From Belliella alkalica (GTDB lineage Bacteria; Bacteroidota; Bacteroidia; Cytophagales; Cyclobacteriaceae), in contig NZ_JAKZGO010000004.1 of NCBI RefSeq assembly GCF_022549785.1, forward strand, positions 1 to 49,601: a stretch of DNA of 49,601 nt, written 5' to 3'. This document shows, piece by piece, positions 42,660 to 49,601 of the stretch (positions are counted from its first letter, which is position 1; every line of letters starts with the position of its first letter). A program made the translations under genes and the position numbers. Under the pieces are notes generated by a model. It was not told the DNA's origin, ran no database searches, and was given only the letters and a program-made list of their open reading frames with translations.

Positions 42660-43736
42660 TTACAACTTATTTGCTCTGCTAATCAAAAGATAATCCGCCA
42701 AAACCAATGCTCCCATAGCTTCTACAATCGGCACTGCTCTTGGCACAACACATGGGTCATGTCTCCCTTTTCCAGAAACTGTCACTGATTCTCCTGCTTC
42801 ATTTACAGACTCTTGATCTATCATAATAGTAGCCACGGGCTTGAAGGCAACTTTAAAATAAATATCCTCACCATTGGAGATACCTCCTTGAATGCCTCCA
42901 CTATGATTCGTACGAGTCCTTACTTTGTCCCCTTCTTTATAAAATGCGTCATTGTGCTCAGAACCCCTCATTTTCACTCCCTCAAATCCACTTCCATATT
43001 CAAATCCTTTTACAGCATTGATGCTTAGCATTGCCTTTCCAAGTTCTGCATTCAGCCTGTCAAACACCGGCTCACCAAGTCCTGGAGGAACTCCCTTGAT
43101 AACGCACGAAACTACACCACCAACTGTATCTCTAGATTTTCGGATCTGATCGATAAAGCTGATCATCTCATCTGCCATTTCTTGATCAGGACATCTGATG
43201 ATATTCTTTTCTGTTTGTGTAAGGTCTAGCTCTAGATAAGATTTTTCCAATTTCAAATCTCCAACCTGACTTACATAAGCTTGAATGCTAATGCCAAAAT
43301 GCTGCAATAGCAATTTTGCAATAGCTCCTGCGGCGACTCTTGCAGAAGTCTCCCTTGCACTACTTCTTCCACCACCTCTATAATCCCTTATTCCGTATTT
43401 TTCTTGATAAGTATAATCAGCATGGGAAGGTCTGAATTTATCCGCTATATGACCATAATCTTTACTTTTTTGGTCAGTATTCATGATAACCAAACCTATG
43501 GGCGTACCAGTGCTTTTCCCTTCAAATACACCTGAAAGAATCTGAAATTCATCCTCTTCTTTTCTTTGAGTTGTGATTTTGGATTGTCCAGGTTTTCTCC
43601 TCTGCATTTCACTTCGGATAAAATCCTCGTCGATTTCTAATCCAGCAGGACATCCGTCTATAATTACACCAAGTCCTTTTCCGTGAGACTCACCAAAGGT
43701 GCTTATTCTAAATAGTTTTCCAAATGAGTTCCCCAT
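42660..43736 (-). CDS. aroC: Chorismate synthase
   Basis: 358 residues, makes chorismate from EPSP with reduced FMN, the last step of the shikimate path. The three family signatures are seen: [18 protein letters not shown] near the start, [25 protein letters not shown] in the middle, and the C-terminal [18 protein letters not shown]. The length is typical for bacterial enzymes. Its ATG overlaps the last base of the batD stop codon, so batD and aroC are tightly coupled although their functions are unrelated. Confidence 0.98.
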   Translation of the reverse strand: MGNSFGKLFRISTFGESHGKGLGVIIDGCPAGLEIDEDFIRSEMQRRKPGQSKITTQRKEEDEFQILSGVFEGKSTGTPIGLVIMNTDQKSKDYGHIADKFRPSHADYTYQEKYGIRDYRGGGRSSARETSARVAAGAIAKLLLQHFGISIQAYVSQVGDLKLEKSYLELDLTQTEKNIIRCPDQEMADEMISFIDQIRKSRDTVGGVVSCVIKGVPPGLGEPVFDRLNAELGKAMLSINAVKGFEYGSGFEGVKMRGSEHNDAFYKEGDKVRTRTNHSGGIQGGISNGEDIYFKVAFKPVATIMIDQESVNEAGESVTVSGKGRHDPCVVPRAVPIVEAMGALVLADYLLISRANKL

Positions 43737-45178
43737 TACCGCTTTTTCATAATCAAGACAGCCAATAGAATTACTGATACTGCCAACAATAAATTGATAA
43801 AGATGGAAAAATAGTACTTATATCGTTGGTTTAAAAGTTTATTGTTCTCAACTTCAATCAAATCATAAATTCCACCCAGTCTTTGATTGGAAATAGCTTG
43901 ATTTACCTTAGATTCTCCTGTGATATTTAGCACTGCTTTTGGTCGGAGTGTATCATACTTAGCTAAGTTTGGATTGAAATAGATCCATTCAAAATGATCT
44001 GACAAGGAGACTTCTCCTGGTTCATTGACAGTAAGGTAATAGCTAAATTCTTTTATTCCTGTGACTTTTCCCATTCCCCGGTTGACTTGTTGCCTTACAT
44101 TTGGATCGTAGGTGTTGAGCTTTTGGATTTGTTTCGTCTTAGGCTTGGAAACCGAATTGATATTTCCTTCACCTGAAATCCCAAAATTGTATGTAATCCC
44201 CTCGCCAGTTTCTGCATTAAGTTCTTTGATGTTTTCCCTCAACTGGAATACACCTACACTTACTTCATTTCTTAGTGGATGTGGCGGCAGAGGCTTCACT
44301 TTAATTGATTTTGCTGCCGAATAAAAGGTTTTGAAATCTTCCTGTCTATTGCTTCCAAAGAATGTTGGGTTTTTGGCAACTTTATATTTGATCATTTCCC
44401 ATCCTATTGAAGGTATGATGATTTCACCTTCAGAGAAAGGGAAAAATGTAGCTTCATATACCTTATACTTCACCCAGTTTTCACCATTGATAGAAACTCT
44501 TTCTGGCTGGATACTAGTGATACTGAAATTTTCTTCCCAAGCATTGCTTGGTTTTAGCTTCTTAAGGATCCCATCCAATTGTCTCCCTGGTTCATGCCAA
44601 CTGAATGGTGCCTGATTTGCCTCAGCCATGTAAAATGCCAAGCTTACATTCACGCCTTCACCAATATACACTTCTGGCTTATCCACAGAAGTCGCAAAAA
44701 ATGCCTCATCATCGATTTCGATGAACTCAGGCTCTTCGCGCGATCTTCCAAACATTTCATCAAATGGATCAAAAGCATTGCTTTGTCTTTGTGCAGAGCG
44801 GGCATCTACTACGCTGATGTTTTTCCCAGAAGCAGGATAATCGTTGCCGTTGATTTTGACTGTAAAATCAGGAACTGTGAAATCACCTTTTCGGCTCGGC
44901 CTATAATATTGGATAATGCTATTTGTACTACTCATCTGTCCATTGATAATGTTCATGGATGAGGATTGTGAAATGCCTTGTTTTTGAAACCCAACGATCT
45001 CTGGAAACTGATCGTATGATTTGATTTTATCATCCGAAATCGTTACCTTAATAGTGAAGTTTTCATTCAAGGCTATTTCACTGGGGCCAAGTTCAATTTT
45101 TACTTCCTGAGCTTGAATGTTTGCACAGATAAAGCTTAAAGTAAATACCAAAACCCAAGTGACCGTCGTTCTAATCAT
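43736..45178 (-). CDS. batD: BatD-family membrane protein
   Basis: 480 residues, with a signal peptide (cleavage after NIQAQ), a long periplasmic region and one C-terminal membrane helix ([23 protein letters not shown]) with a short basic tail. The region opens with [24 protein letters not shown], then [19 protein letters not shown], the recognised BatD (BatD/oxygen tolerance) pattern. BatD acts with MoxR ATPase and BatA/B/C/E proteins in the Bacteroidota stress and aerotolerance operon; here none of them is adjacent, so this is a detached or second BatD. It starts the leftward unit with aroC and the symporter. Confidence 0.88.
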   Translation of the reverse strand: MIRTTVTWVLVFTLSFICANIQAQEVKIELGPSEIALNENFTIKVTISDDKIKSYDQFPEIVGFQKQGISQSSSMNIINGQMSSTNSIIQYYRPSRKGDFTVPDFTVKINGNDYPASGKNISVVDARSAQRQSNAFDPFDEMFGRSREEPEFIEIDDEAFFATSVDKPEVYIGEGVNVSLAFYMAEANQAPFSWHEPGRQLDGILKKLKPSNAWEENFSITSIQPERVSINGENWVKYKVYEATFFPFSEGEIIIPSIGWEMIKYKVAKNPTFFGSNRQEDFKTFYSAAKSIKVKPLPPHPLRNEVSVGVFQLRENIKELNAETGEGITYNFGISGEGNINSVSKPKTKQIQKLNTYDPNVRQQVNRGMGKVTGIKEFSYYLTVNEPGEVSLSDHFEWIYFNPNLAKYDTLRPKAVLNITGESKVNQAISNQRLGGIYDLIEVENNKLLNQRYKYYFSIFINLLLAVSVILLAVLIMKKR

Positions 45179-45191
45179 AAGTTGTTCGTTT

Positions 45192-45199
45192 CAAATATA
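45192..45199 (-). promoter_or_regulatory. -7 box candidate of the batD-aroC-symporter unit
   Basis: TATATTTG on the minus strand (45199 to 45192) lies 13 bases before the batD ATG. No clear -33 TTTG is found 17-21 bases further up, so the call rests on one box only. Confidence 0.4.
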
Positions 45200-45295
45200 A
45201 GCGCAAATTAACTTTATATTTTAAACGCAACAAACGATCGGTAGTATCGTATCAGTATTAAAATTGTTTCTGTTTAACCTAATACATTTTGAGCC

Positions 45296-45487
45296 ATGCT
45301 AGAATACGTTAAGACTATCTTATTGAAAGTGAGTTTTGACAAAGCGCTCTTCGAAAAAGAGCTGAGAAAAAGCCTTAATCTGATCCTACCAGCAGAGATC
45401 AGCGAATTTAGGGCCTGGTGTTACAGGACATTTTCTCGTAACTACGAACCAGTTTTAAATAAATATTTTGTCAAACTCGCAGGTTAA
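45296..45487 (+). CDS. Small uncharacterised protein, 63 residues
   Basis: A short soluble protein, MLEYVKTILLKVSFDKALFEKELRKSLN and so on. It has an amphipathic N-terminal helix, a central FRAWCYRTFSRNY segment rich in aromatic and basic residues, and no signal peptide. Support for it being real: a proper ATG in a divergent intergenic gap, balanced codon use, a stop followed eight bases later by a terminator hairpin, and no better frame on the other strand. I recall similar short proteins in other Cytophagales genomes but cannot name a family. No function is proposed. Confidence 0.65.
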   Translation: MLEYVKTILLKVSFDKALFEKELRKSLNLILPAEISEFRAWCYRTFSRNYEPVLNKYFVKLAG

Positions 45488-45494
45488 AAAACCT

Positions 45495-45520
45495 AAAAGG
45501 CTCTAAATAGAGCCTTTTTT
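45495..45520. terminator. Bidirectional terminator between the small gene and queG
   Basis: AAAAGGCTCT (45495-45504) and AGAGCCTTTT (45509-45518) form a ten-bp stem with a four-base loop and T-runs in both directions. It serves both converging genes. Confidence 0.9.
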
Positions 45521-45528
45521 TATGCTCA

Positions 45529-46470
45529 TTATGTTTTCACAAAAGAAACATTCCTCGCCAAACCTTCCAATTTGGTCCTCTTTACAGCTGATTTTTGAAA
45601 AACTTTATTGAAAGTTTCTTGAGTTATTTCTTCCCAATCTTTCGCAGAGAATTCTTCCAACTCTGGATGGGGCAAAAATGCGGGCTCCTCATGTGGTTTG
45701 GAAAATCTATTCCAAGGGCATACATCTTGACAGATATCACATCCAAAAACCCAATTTTCAAATTTACCTTTCACTTCTGTGGGGATTTGATCCTTGAGCT
45801 CAATTGTGAAATATGAAATACATTTTGATCCATCCACTACGCCAGGTTTGACAATGGCATCTGTGGGACAAGCGTCAATACATTTTGTACAGGTTCCACA
45901 ATAATCTTTTGCCATCGGAGTATCTGGGCTAACTTCCAAGTCAATGATCAATTCTGCCAAAAAGAAAAAACTTCCCATTTGGCGGTTGAGCAAAAGGCTG
46001 TTTTTTCCTGTCCATCCCAAGCCGGATTTTTGTGCCCATTGTCTTTCCATTACTGGCGCAGAATCTACGAAAGCCCTTCCGCCAATTTCCCCTATTTCTT
46101 CGTTTAGCTTTTGGAGAAAATCCCTCAACTTGTCTTTGATCACAAAATGATAATCTTTGCCATAAGCATATTTTGCGATTTTGTAATCCTGGGGATCTTC
46201 ACTCAATTTTTTTGCTGGATAATAATTGTAAATCAAGCTTATCACAGTTTTTGCCCCATCAACCAGCTTGGTTGGATCGAGCCTTTTGTCAAAATTGTTT
46301 GCCAAATAACCCATTTGGCCATGATAATTTTGATTGAGCCAATTCTCAAGCCTTGGCGCTTCCTCTTCCAAAAATCCAGCCTTGGAAATACCACAAAAGT
46401 CAAAGCCCAGGTTTTTGGCCTGGGTTTTTATAATTTGGGCATACTTGTCTTTGGAATATAGTAAACTCAT
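45529..46470 (-). CDS. queG: Epoxyqueuosine reductase QueG
   Basis: 313 residues, last step of queuosine synthesis in tRNA, using cobalamin and two [4Fe-4S] clusters. The first cluster motif is [12 protein letters not shown], the second pair is CDICQDVCP, and the conserved [23 protein letters not shown] region carries the catalytic Asp. The length suits the short form without the C-terminal HEAT repeats found in some homologues (E. coli QueG is 379). Like the CarH-like regulator, it needs cobalamin, so the cell must make or import B12. It is a single-gene unit. Confidence 0.96.
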   Translation of the reverse strand: MSLLYSKDKYAQIIKTQAKNLGFDFCGISKAGFLEEEAPRLENWLNQNYHGQMGYLANNFDKRLDPTKLVDGAKTVISLIYNYYPAKKLSEDPQDYKIAKYAYGKDYHFVIKDKLRDFLQKLNEEIGEIGGRAFVDSAPVMERQWAQKSGLGWTGKNSLLLNRQMGSFFFLAELIIDLEVSPDTPMAKDYCGTCTKCIDACPTDAIVKPGVVDGSKCISYFTIELKDQIPTEVKGKFENWVFGCDICQDVCPWNRFSKPHEEPAFLPHPELEEFSAKDWEEITQETFNKVFQKSAVKRTKLEGLARNVSFVKT

Positions 46471-46800
46471 TTAATTTTATATGATTATCCGCAATCATGC
46501 CACTAATCAATTAAACGATTGTTTTTTGGCAAACTGATACTAATAGATATTGGATATTTATTGATATTGGTTCGAAATCACAGGTTAATTCAATTATTTA
46601 GATTCTACTGGTAAGAAAACGGATATCCATATAATTTTATATGATGATTATCCGCTATCACGCAAGTGAATGTATTTTACAAGATTTAAACATCACTTCA
46701 AGACCAATTTCCATGAATATCGAATGTCAATTAATATCTGGATTTTAAATATCCCTTTTCTATTTCCTTAATGGTGTCATTGCTGACATAAATTTTTTAA
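46471..46800. other. Gene-free interval with an imperfect direct repeat
   Basis: This 330-base AT-rich gap lies between queG and ruvB and has no gene. TAATTTTATATGATTATCCGC-type sequence occurs at 46472-46503 and again, with a three-base insertion and a few changes, at 46632-46666. The first copy begins next to the queG start and is probably part of its control region. Confidence 0.6.
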
Positions 46801-47835
46801 TTAAGAAAATAAGCTTCCTGTTTCACTACCAAAATTCGGTTTGATTTTGAGATGCTTATAGGCCAATTCTGTAGCCATCCTACCTCTTGCAGTACGTTTG
46901 AGGTACCCTTCTTGAATCAAAAATGGCTCGTAAACCTCCTCAATAGTCTCCGCCTCTTCCCCACAAGCAGTAGCAATGGTGCTTAATCCGACTGGACCAC
47001 CTTTGAACTTTTCTATGATGGTCATCAAGATTCTATTGTCCATCTCATCTAGACCATTTTCATCTACATCGAGCGCATTCAGTGCGAATTTTGCGATTTC
47101 CAAGGTAATGGTTCCATTGCCTTTGATTTCAGCAAAGTCACGGGTTCTCCTAAGAAGCATGTTTGCGATTCTAGGCGTACCACGGCTCCTTCTTGCTATT
47201 TCAAATGCCGCAATTTCATCTATGGGTGTTTGAAGAATACTAGCCGATCTGATCACAATGTCAGTCAATAACTTTGCATCATAATATTCCAATCGTGAAT
47301 TGATGCCAAACCTTGCCCTCAAAGGTGAAGTGAGCAATCCTGATCTGGTCGTAGCTCCAATAAGAGTAAATGGACTCAATGAAATCTGCACCGAACGGGC
47401 ATTTGGGCCAGAATCCAGCATGATATCGATCCTAAAATCCTCCATAGCGGAGTATAAATATTCCTCAACAATAGGATTGAGTCTATGAATTTCATCAATA
47501 AAAAGCACATCGCCCTCTTCAAGATTGGTTAATAGACCTGCCAAATCAGAAGGTTTATCCAAAACAGGCCCCGAAGTGATTTTAATACCTGCTTGAAGTT
47601 CATTTGCAATAATATTACTCAAAGTAGTTTTTCCCAAGCCAGGAGGGCCGTGCAGCAATACATGATCAAGAGGCTCCTGTCTTCGCTTTGCGGCTAGGAC
47701 AAATATTTTCAAGTTTTCAACAATCTTATGTTGACCGGTAAAATCATCAAAACTCAGAGGACGGAGTGCTTTCTCAATCTCTTTGTCCTTTGGACTCAAA
47801 TGTTCATCATCTCCGCTTAAATAATCTTCTCTCAT
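46801..47835 (-). CDS. ruvB: Holliday junction branch migration helicase subunit RuvB
   Basis: 344 residues from the ATG at 47833-47835, beginning [17 protein letters not shown]+ motor of the RuvAB complex. Walker A is GPPGLGKTT, Walker B is FIDEIHRL, sensor 1 is IGATTR, and the arginine finger lies in SPLRARFG. The C-terminal winged helix ends [18 protein letters not shown] frame extending to 47943 overlaps the apbE leader and has no RuvB homology, so it is rejected. No ruvA or ruvC is adjacent. Confidence 0.98.
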   Translation of the reverse strand: MREDYLSGDDEHLSPKDKEIEKALRPLSFDDFTGQHKIVENLKIFVLAAKRRQEPLDHVLLHGPPGLGKTTLSNIIANELQAGIKITSGPVLDKPSDLAGLLTNLEEGDVLFIDEIHRLNPIVEEYLYSAMEDFRIDIMLDSGPNARSVQISLSPFTLIGATTRSGLLTSPLRARFGINSRLEYYDAKLLTDIVIRSASILQTPIDEIAAFEIARRSRGTPRIANMLLRRTRDFAEIKGNGTITLEIAKFALNALDVDENGLDEMDNRILMTIIEKFKGGPVGLSTIATACGEEAETIEEVYEPFLIQEGYLKRTARGRMATELAYKHLKIKPNFGSETGSLFS

Positions 47836-47992
47836 GTTCTTAAGTTCAATAGATACAAAGATAGAAAAATCAAGCAAGGCAAAAAGATAAATGATTTTCC
47901 GAATTCTACTGTGCAATATTATTGCAACTGATCGTTCAATCAACCCAAAAATTCAAAAAATAGACTTAAATTCGCAAAAAAAATTAGCCTCT

Positions 47993-49054
47993 ATGCGTAG
48001 CAATGCGAATAAAAATATTATTTATTCTATCATCCTTTTTCTTTTAGTAGCAATCGTCTATTTGTATCGTGAAAACAAGCAAAAACCAGCTGAAAAAGGA
48101 TTAGAACCTACTTCTGAAAAAGTCGTGCTCACTGGAAATACAATGGGCACTACATACAGAATTGTCTATCTGGATGCAGAATCGCGTGATTTCAAAGCAG
48201 GAATCGATTCAATTCTATTGGATTTTAATCAATCACTGTCCACTTATATTTCAGATTCCGAACTTAGTTCTTTCAATAAAACAGATACTTTATTATTTGA
48301 GACCACTTATTTTCCTGAAATCTTGCGGGTCAGCAAAAAAGTATTTGAGCAAACAAATGGTGCATTTGACCCTACTGTAGGTCGAATAGTAAACCTTTGG
48401 GGCTTTGGGCCTGGAGGGCCTCAGCTGAAAGACAGTGTGAATATAGACGCAATGCTAAATTTGGTCAATTTTTCAGCAATCCAATTTGATGAAAAGAAAG
48501 TCTGGAAAATGAAGCCCGATATGTATTTGGATTTTTCGGCTATCGCAAAAGGCTATGGAGTAGATGTCGTAGCGGATTACCTCACAGAACAAGGCGTGCA
48601 AAACATGCTTGTAGAAATTGGAGGAGAATTGGTAGCCAAAGGTGTAAATGACGAGGGAGAGCTCTGGAAAGTCGGGATCAACAGACCAGAAGCAGACAGC
48701 AATCCAAACGAGCTGTACAGTATTGTAGCTTTGAAAAACCAAGGCATGGCAACCTCAGGAAATTATCGAAATTTTTATGACTTAGATGGCAAGAAGATTT
48801 CCCATACTATTGATCCAAAAACAGGAAGACCGGTGAGACATGGTCTTTTGAGTGCAACAGTCTTGGCAGAGAACTGTATGTATGCAGATGCTATAGCAAC
48901 AGCTTTGATGGTCATGGGAACAGATAAGGCCATAGAGCTACAAAAGAACTCGGATTTTGAAGTTTTCTTGATTTATAGTGATGAGGAAGGAAAAACTCTT
49001 TCCTATGCAAGTGAAGGCTTGAAGCCTTATTTGTCTTTCACAGTCTCACAATAA
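47993..49054 (+). CDS. apbE: FAD:protein FMN transferase ApbE
   Basis: 353 residues from the ATG at 47993 (MRSNANKN...). A single N-terminal membrane anchor (about 9-26) is followed by the periplasmic flavin-transferase domain: GNTMGTTYRIVYLD, NQSLSTYISDSELS, FDPTVGRIVNLWGFG, LDFSAIAKGYGVDVVADYL, the metal and FAD site VEIGGELVAKG, TIDPKTGRPV and YADAIATALMVMG. ApbE attaches FMN to Thr of Na+-NQR and related proteins. No Nqr or Rnf genes are beside it. An upstream in-frame extension is disregarded because it precedes the membrane anchor and overlaps the ruvB start region. Confidence 0.95.
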   Translation: MRSNANKNIIYSIILFLLVAIVYLYRENKQKPAEKGLEPTSEKVVLTGNTMGTTYRIVYLDAESRDFKAGIDSILLDFNQSLSTYISDSELSSFNKTDTLLFETTYFPEILRVSKKVFEQTNGAFDPTVGRIVNLWGFGPGGPQLKDSVNIDAMLNLVNFSAIQFDEKKVWKMKPDMYLDFSAIAKGYGVDVVADYLTEQGVQNMLVEIGGELVAKGVNDEGELWKVGINRPEADSNPNELYSIVALKNQGMATSGNYRNFYDLDGKKISHTIDPKTGRPVRHGLLSATVLAENCMYADAIATALMVMGTDKAIELQKNSDFEVFLIYSDEEGKTLSYASEGLKPYLSFTVSQ

Positions 49055-49082
49055 TTTTCACCCAGCCAAAGCTTAATTCAAC

Positions 49083-49601
49083 ATGTTAGTAAACTTCCTT
49101 TTGTTATTCTTTACCGCTTTGATCGCTGGTAGCCTTGCTTATTTTATCCCTAGCTGGCAAGAACGATACTTCAAACTTATTTTGGTTTTCGCAGGTTCGT
49201 ATCTATTTGCAATCACTGTATTACATATTCTCCCTGAGCTTTTTGTGGGCACTGAAGATGCCACAAAAATGGGCTTGTACATACTGTTGGGTTTTTTACT
49301 TCAACAGGTTTTGGAGTTATTTTCCTCTGGGGTGGAGCATGGTCATATTCATCATCATGGCCATCATCATGGGATTGAATCTGGGGTATGGACATTGATG
49401 ATTGGTCTGTTTTTACACGCATTTTTGGAAGGTACATTGCTCTCACATGATGGAATTCTCGTGGCCCATGACCATGGTGCACATGAGGGACACCATCATC
49501 ACCACCATCATGGAAGTAATAATTTGATGTTTGGAATTATGCTGCACAAAGGACCAGAAGCATTTGCATTAGTGGCGGTGTTGATGAGTGCATTAAAAAA
49601 A
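49083..49601 (+). CDS. ZIP-family metal transporter, 3' truncated by the window end
   Basis: The frame starts at ATG 49083, 28 bases after apbE, and is open to the last base (173 codons). It has hydrophobic helices with the ZIP hallmarks: VLHILPELF in the second helix, HAFLEG in the fourth (metal-site His and Glu) and HKGPEAFAL in the fifth. Two histidine-rich loops, near residues 90-102 (HGHIHHHGHHHG) and 126-142 (HDHGAHEGHHHHHHHG), are typical of zinc transporters of this family. Transport of Zn2+ or another divalent metal into the cytosol is inferred. The C-terminal helices lie beyond the window. Confidence 0.93.
   Translation, partial: MLVNFLLLFFTALIAGSLAYFIPSWQERYFKLILVFAGSYLFAITVLHILPELFVGTEDATKMGLYILLGFLLQQVLELFSSGVEHGHIHHHGHHHGIESGVWTLMIGLFLHAFLEGTLLSHDGILVAHDHGAHEGHHHHHHHGSNNLMFGIMLHKGPEAFALVAVLMSALKK

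Noticed and set aside
47836-47943. 36-codon extension of RuvB
   Set aside because: The extra residues are hydrophobic and unlike Ruv[15 protein letters not shown] is a normal RuvB start.
1-49601. Phage, transposon, defence or secretion island
   Set aside because: I looked for integrases, transposases, restriction-modification, toxin-antitoxin pairs, retron or CBASS-like genes and found none; gene content is core metabolism, envelope and pigment genes.
1-49601. tRNA or rRNA genes
   Set aside because: No T-loop (GGTTCRA-type) with matching acceptor stem, and no rRNA-like conserved stretches, were recognised on either strand; a covariance-model scan would be the deciding test.

Overview
The window looks like about 49.6 kb of chromosome from a pigmented, aerobic member of the Bacteroidota, most likely the Cytophagales family Cyclobacteriaceae (Algoriphagus/Belliella-like). 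This rests on gene families and signals, not on a database search. The signs are AT-rich DNA, a type IX secretion (T9SS) type-B sorting domain at the left edge, TonB-dependent and beta-barrel outer-membrane proteins, lipoproteins with Bacteroidota-style lipoboxes, TAnnTTTG promoter boxes and a carotenoid cluster of flexixanthin type. No tRNA, rRNA, CRISPR array, integrase, transposase or phage module was seen.

Layout. 0-3.1 kb: the end of a T9SS cargo protein, a beta-propeller-like lipoprotein, and a tatD-tcdA pair. 3.19-3.66 kb: a three-copy direct repeat. 3.8-12.5 kb: a glycine-rich outer-membrane barrel, a FAS1 protein, a small secreted protein, csaA, a Rieske protein, a two-repeat secreted protein, a CPA2 antiporter and a leftward DUF4286-tspO-tag operon. 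13.3-20.8 kb: the carotenoid region. cruF-crtZ-carH form one unit, ended by a terminator. A well-matched Bacteroidota promoter then precedes an ECF sigma factor followed by crtI-crtB-crtYcd-ispH-crtW. 20.9-30.4 kb: a TonB receptor, a BamA/TamA-like barrel, Wzi, wecB and assorted small genes. 30.4-34.6 kb: a metalloprotease lipoprotein, a broken methyltransferase and a polyprenyl-phosphate sugar transferase with two palindromes in its leader. 34.6-38.8 kb: a second FAS1 protein, rlmH and a large M16 peptidase. 38.8-39.4 kb: five short palindromic REP-like sequences. 39.6-49.6 kb: guaB, a batD-aroC-symporter operon, a 63-residue unknown gene, queG, ruvB, apbE and a ZIP metal transporter cut by the window end.

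The most interesting system is the carotenoid region. The MerR-type regulator keeps the W-x9-EH motif and the lower-ligand histidine of adenosylcobalamin photoreceptors (CarH/LitR), and it sits directly before an ECF sigma factor and the pigment genes. The inferred chain is light, then release of the B12 repressor, then sigma factor, then crt genes, as in the Streptomyces LitR-LitS arrangement. The encoded enzymes (desaturase, synthase, heterodimer-type cyclase, 3-hydroxylase, 4-ketolase, 1',2'-hydratase) fit a monocyclic keto-hydroxy carotenoid such as flexixanthin. GGPP synthase and a 3',4'-desaturase (CrtD) are not in the window.

Most of the rest is housekeeping or cell-envelope function. 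Many stop-to-start junctions overlap by 1-4 bases, and most transcription units end in recognisable hairpin terminators, several of them usable from both sides.
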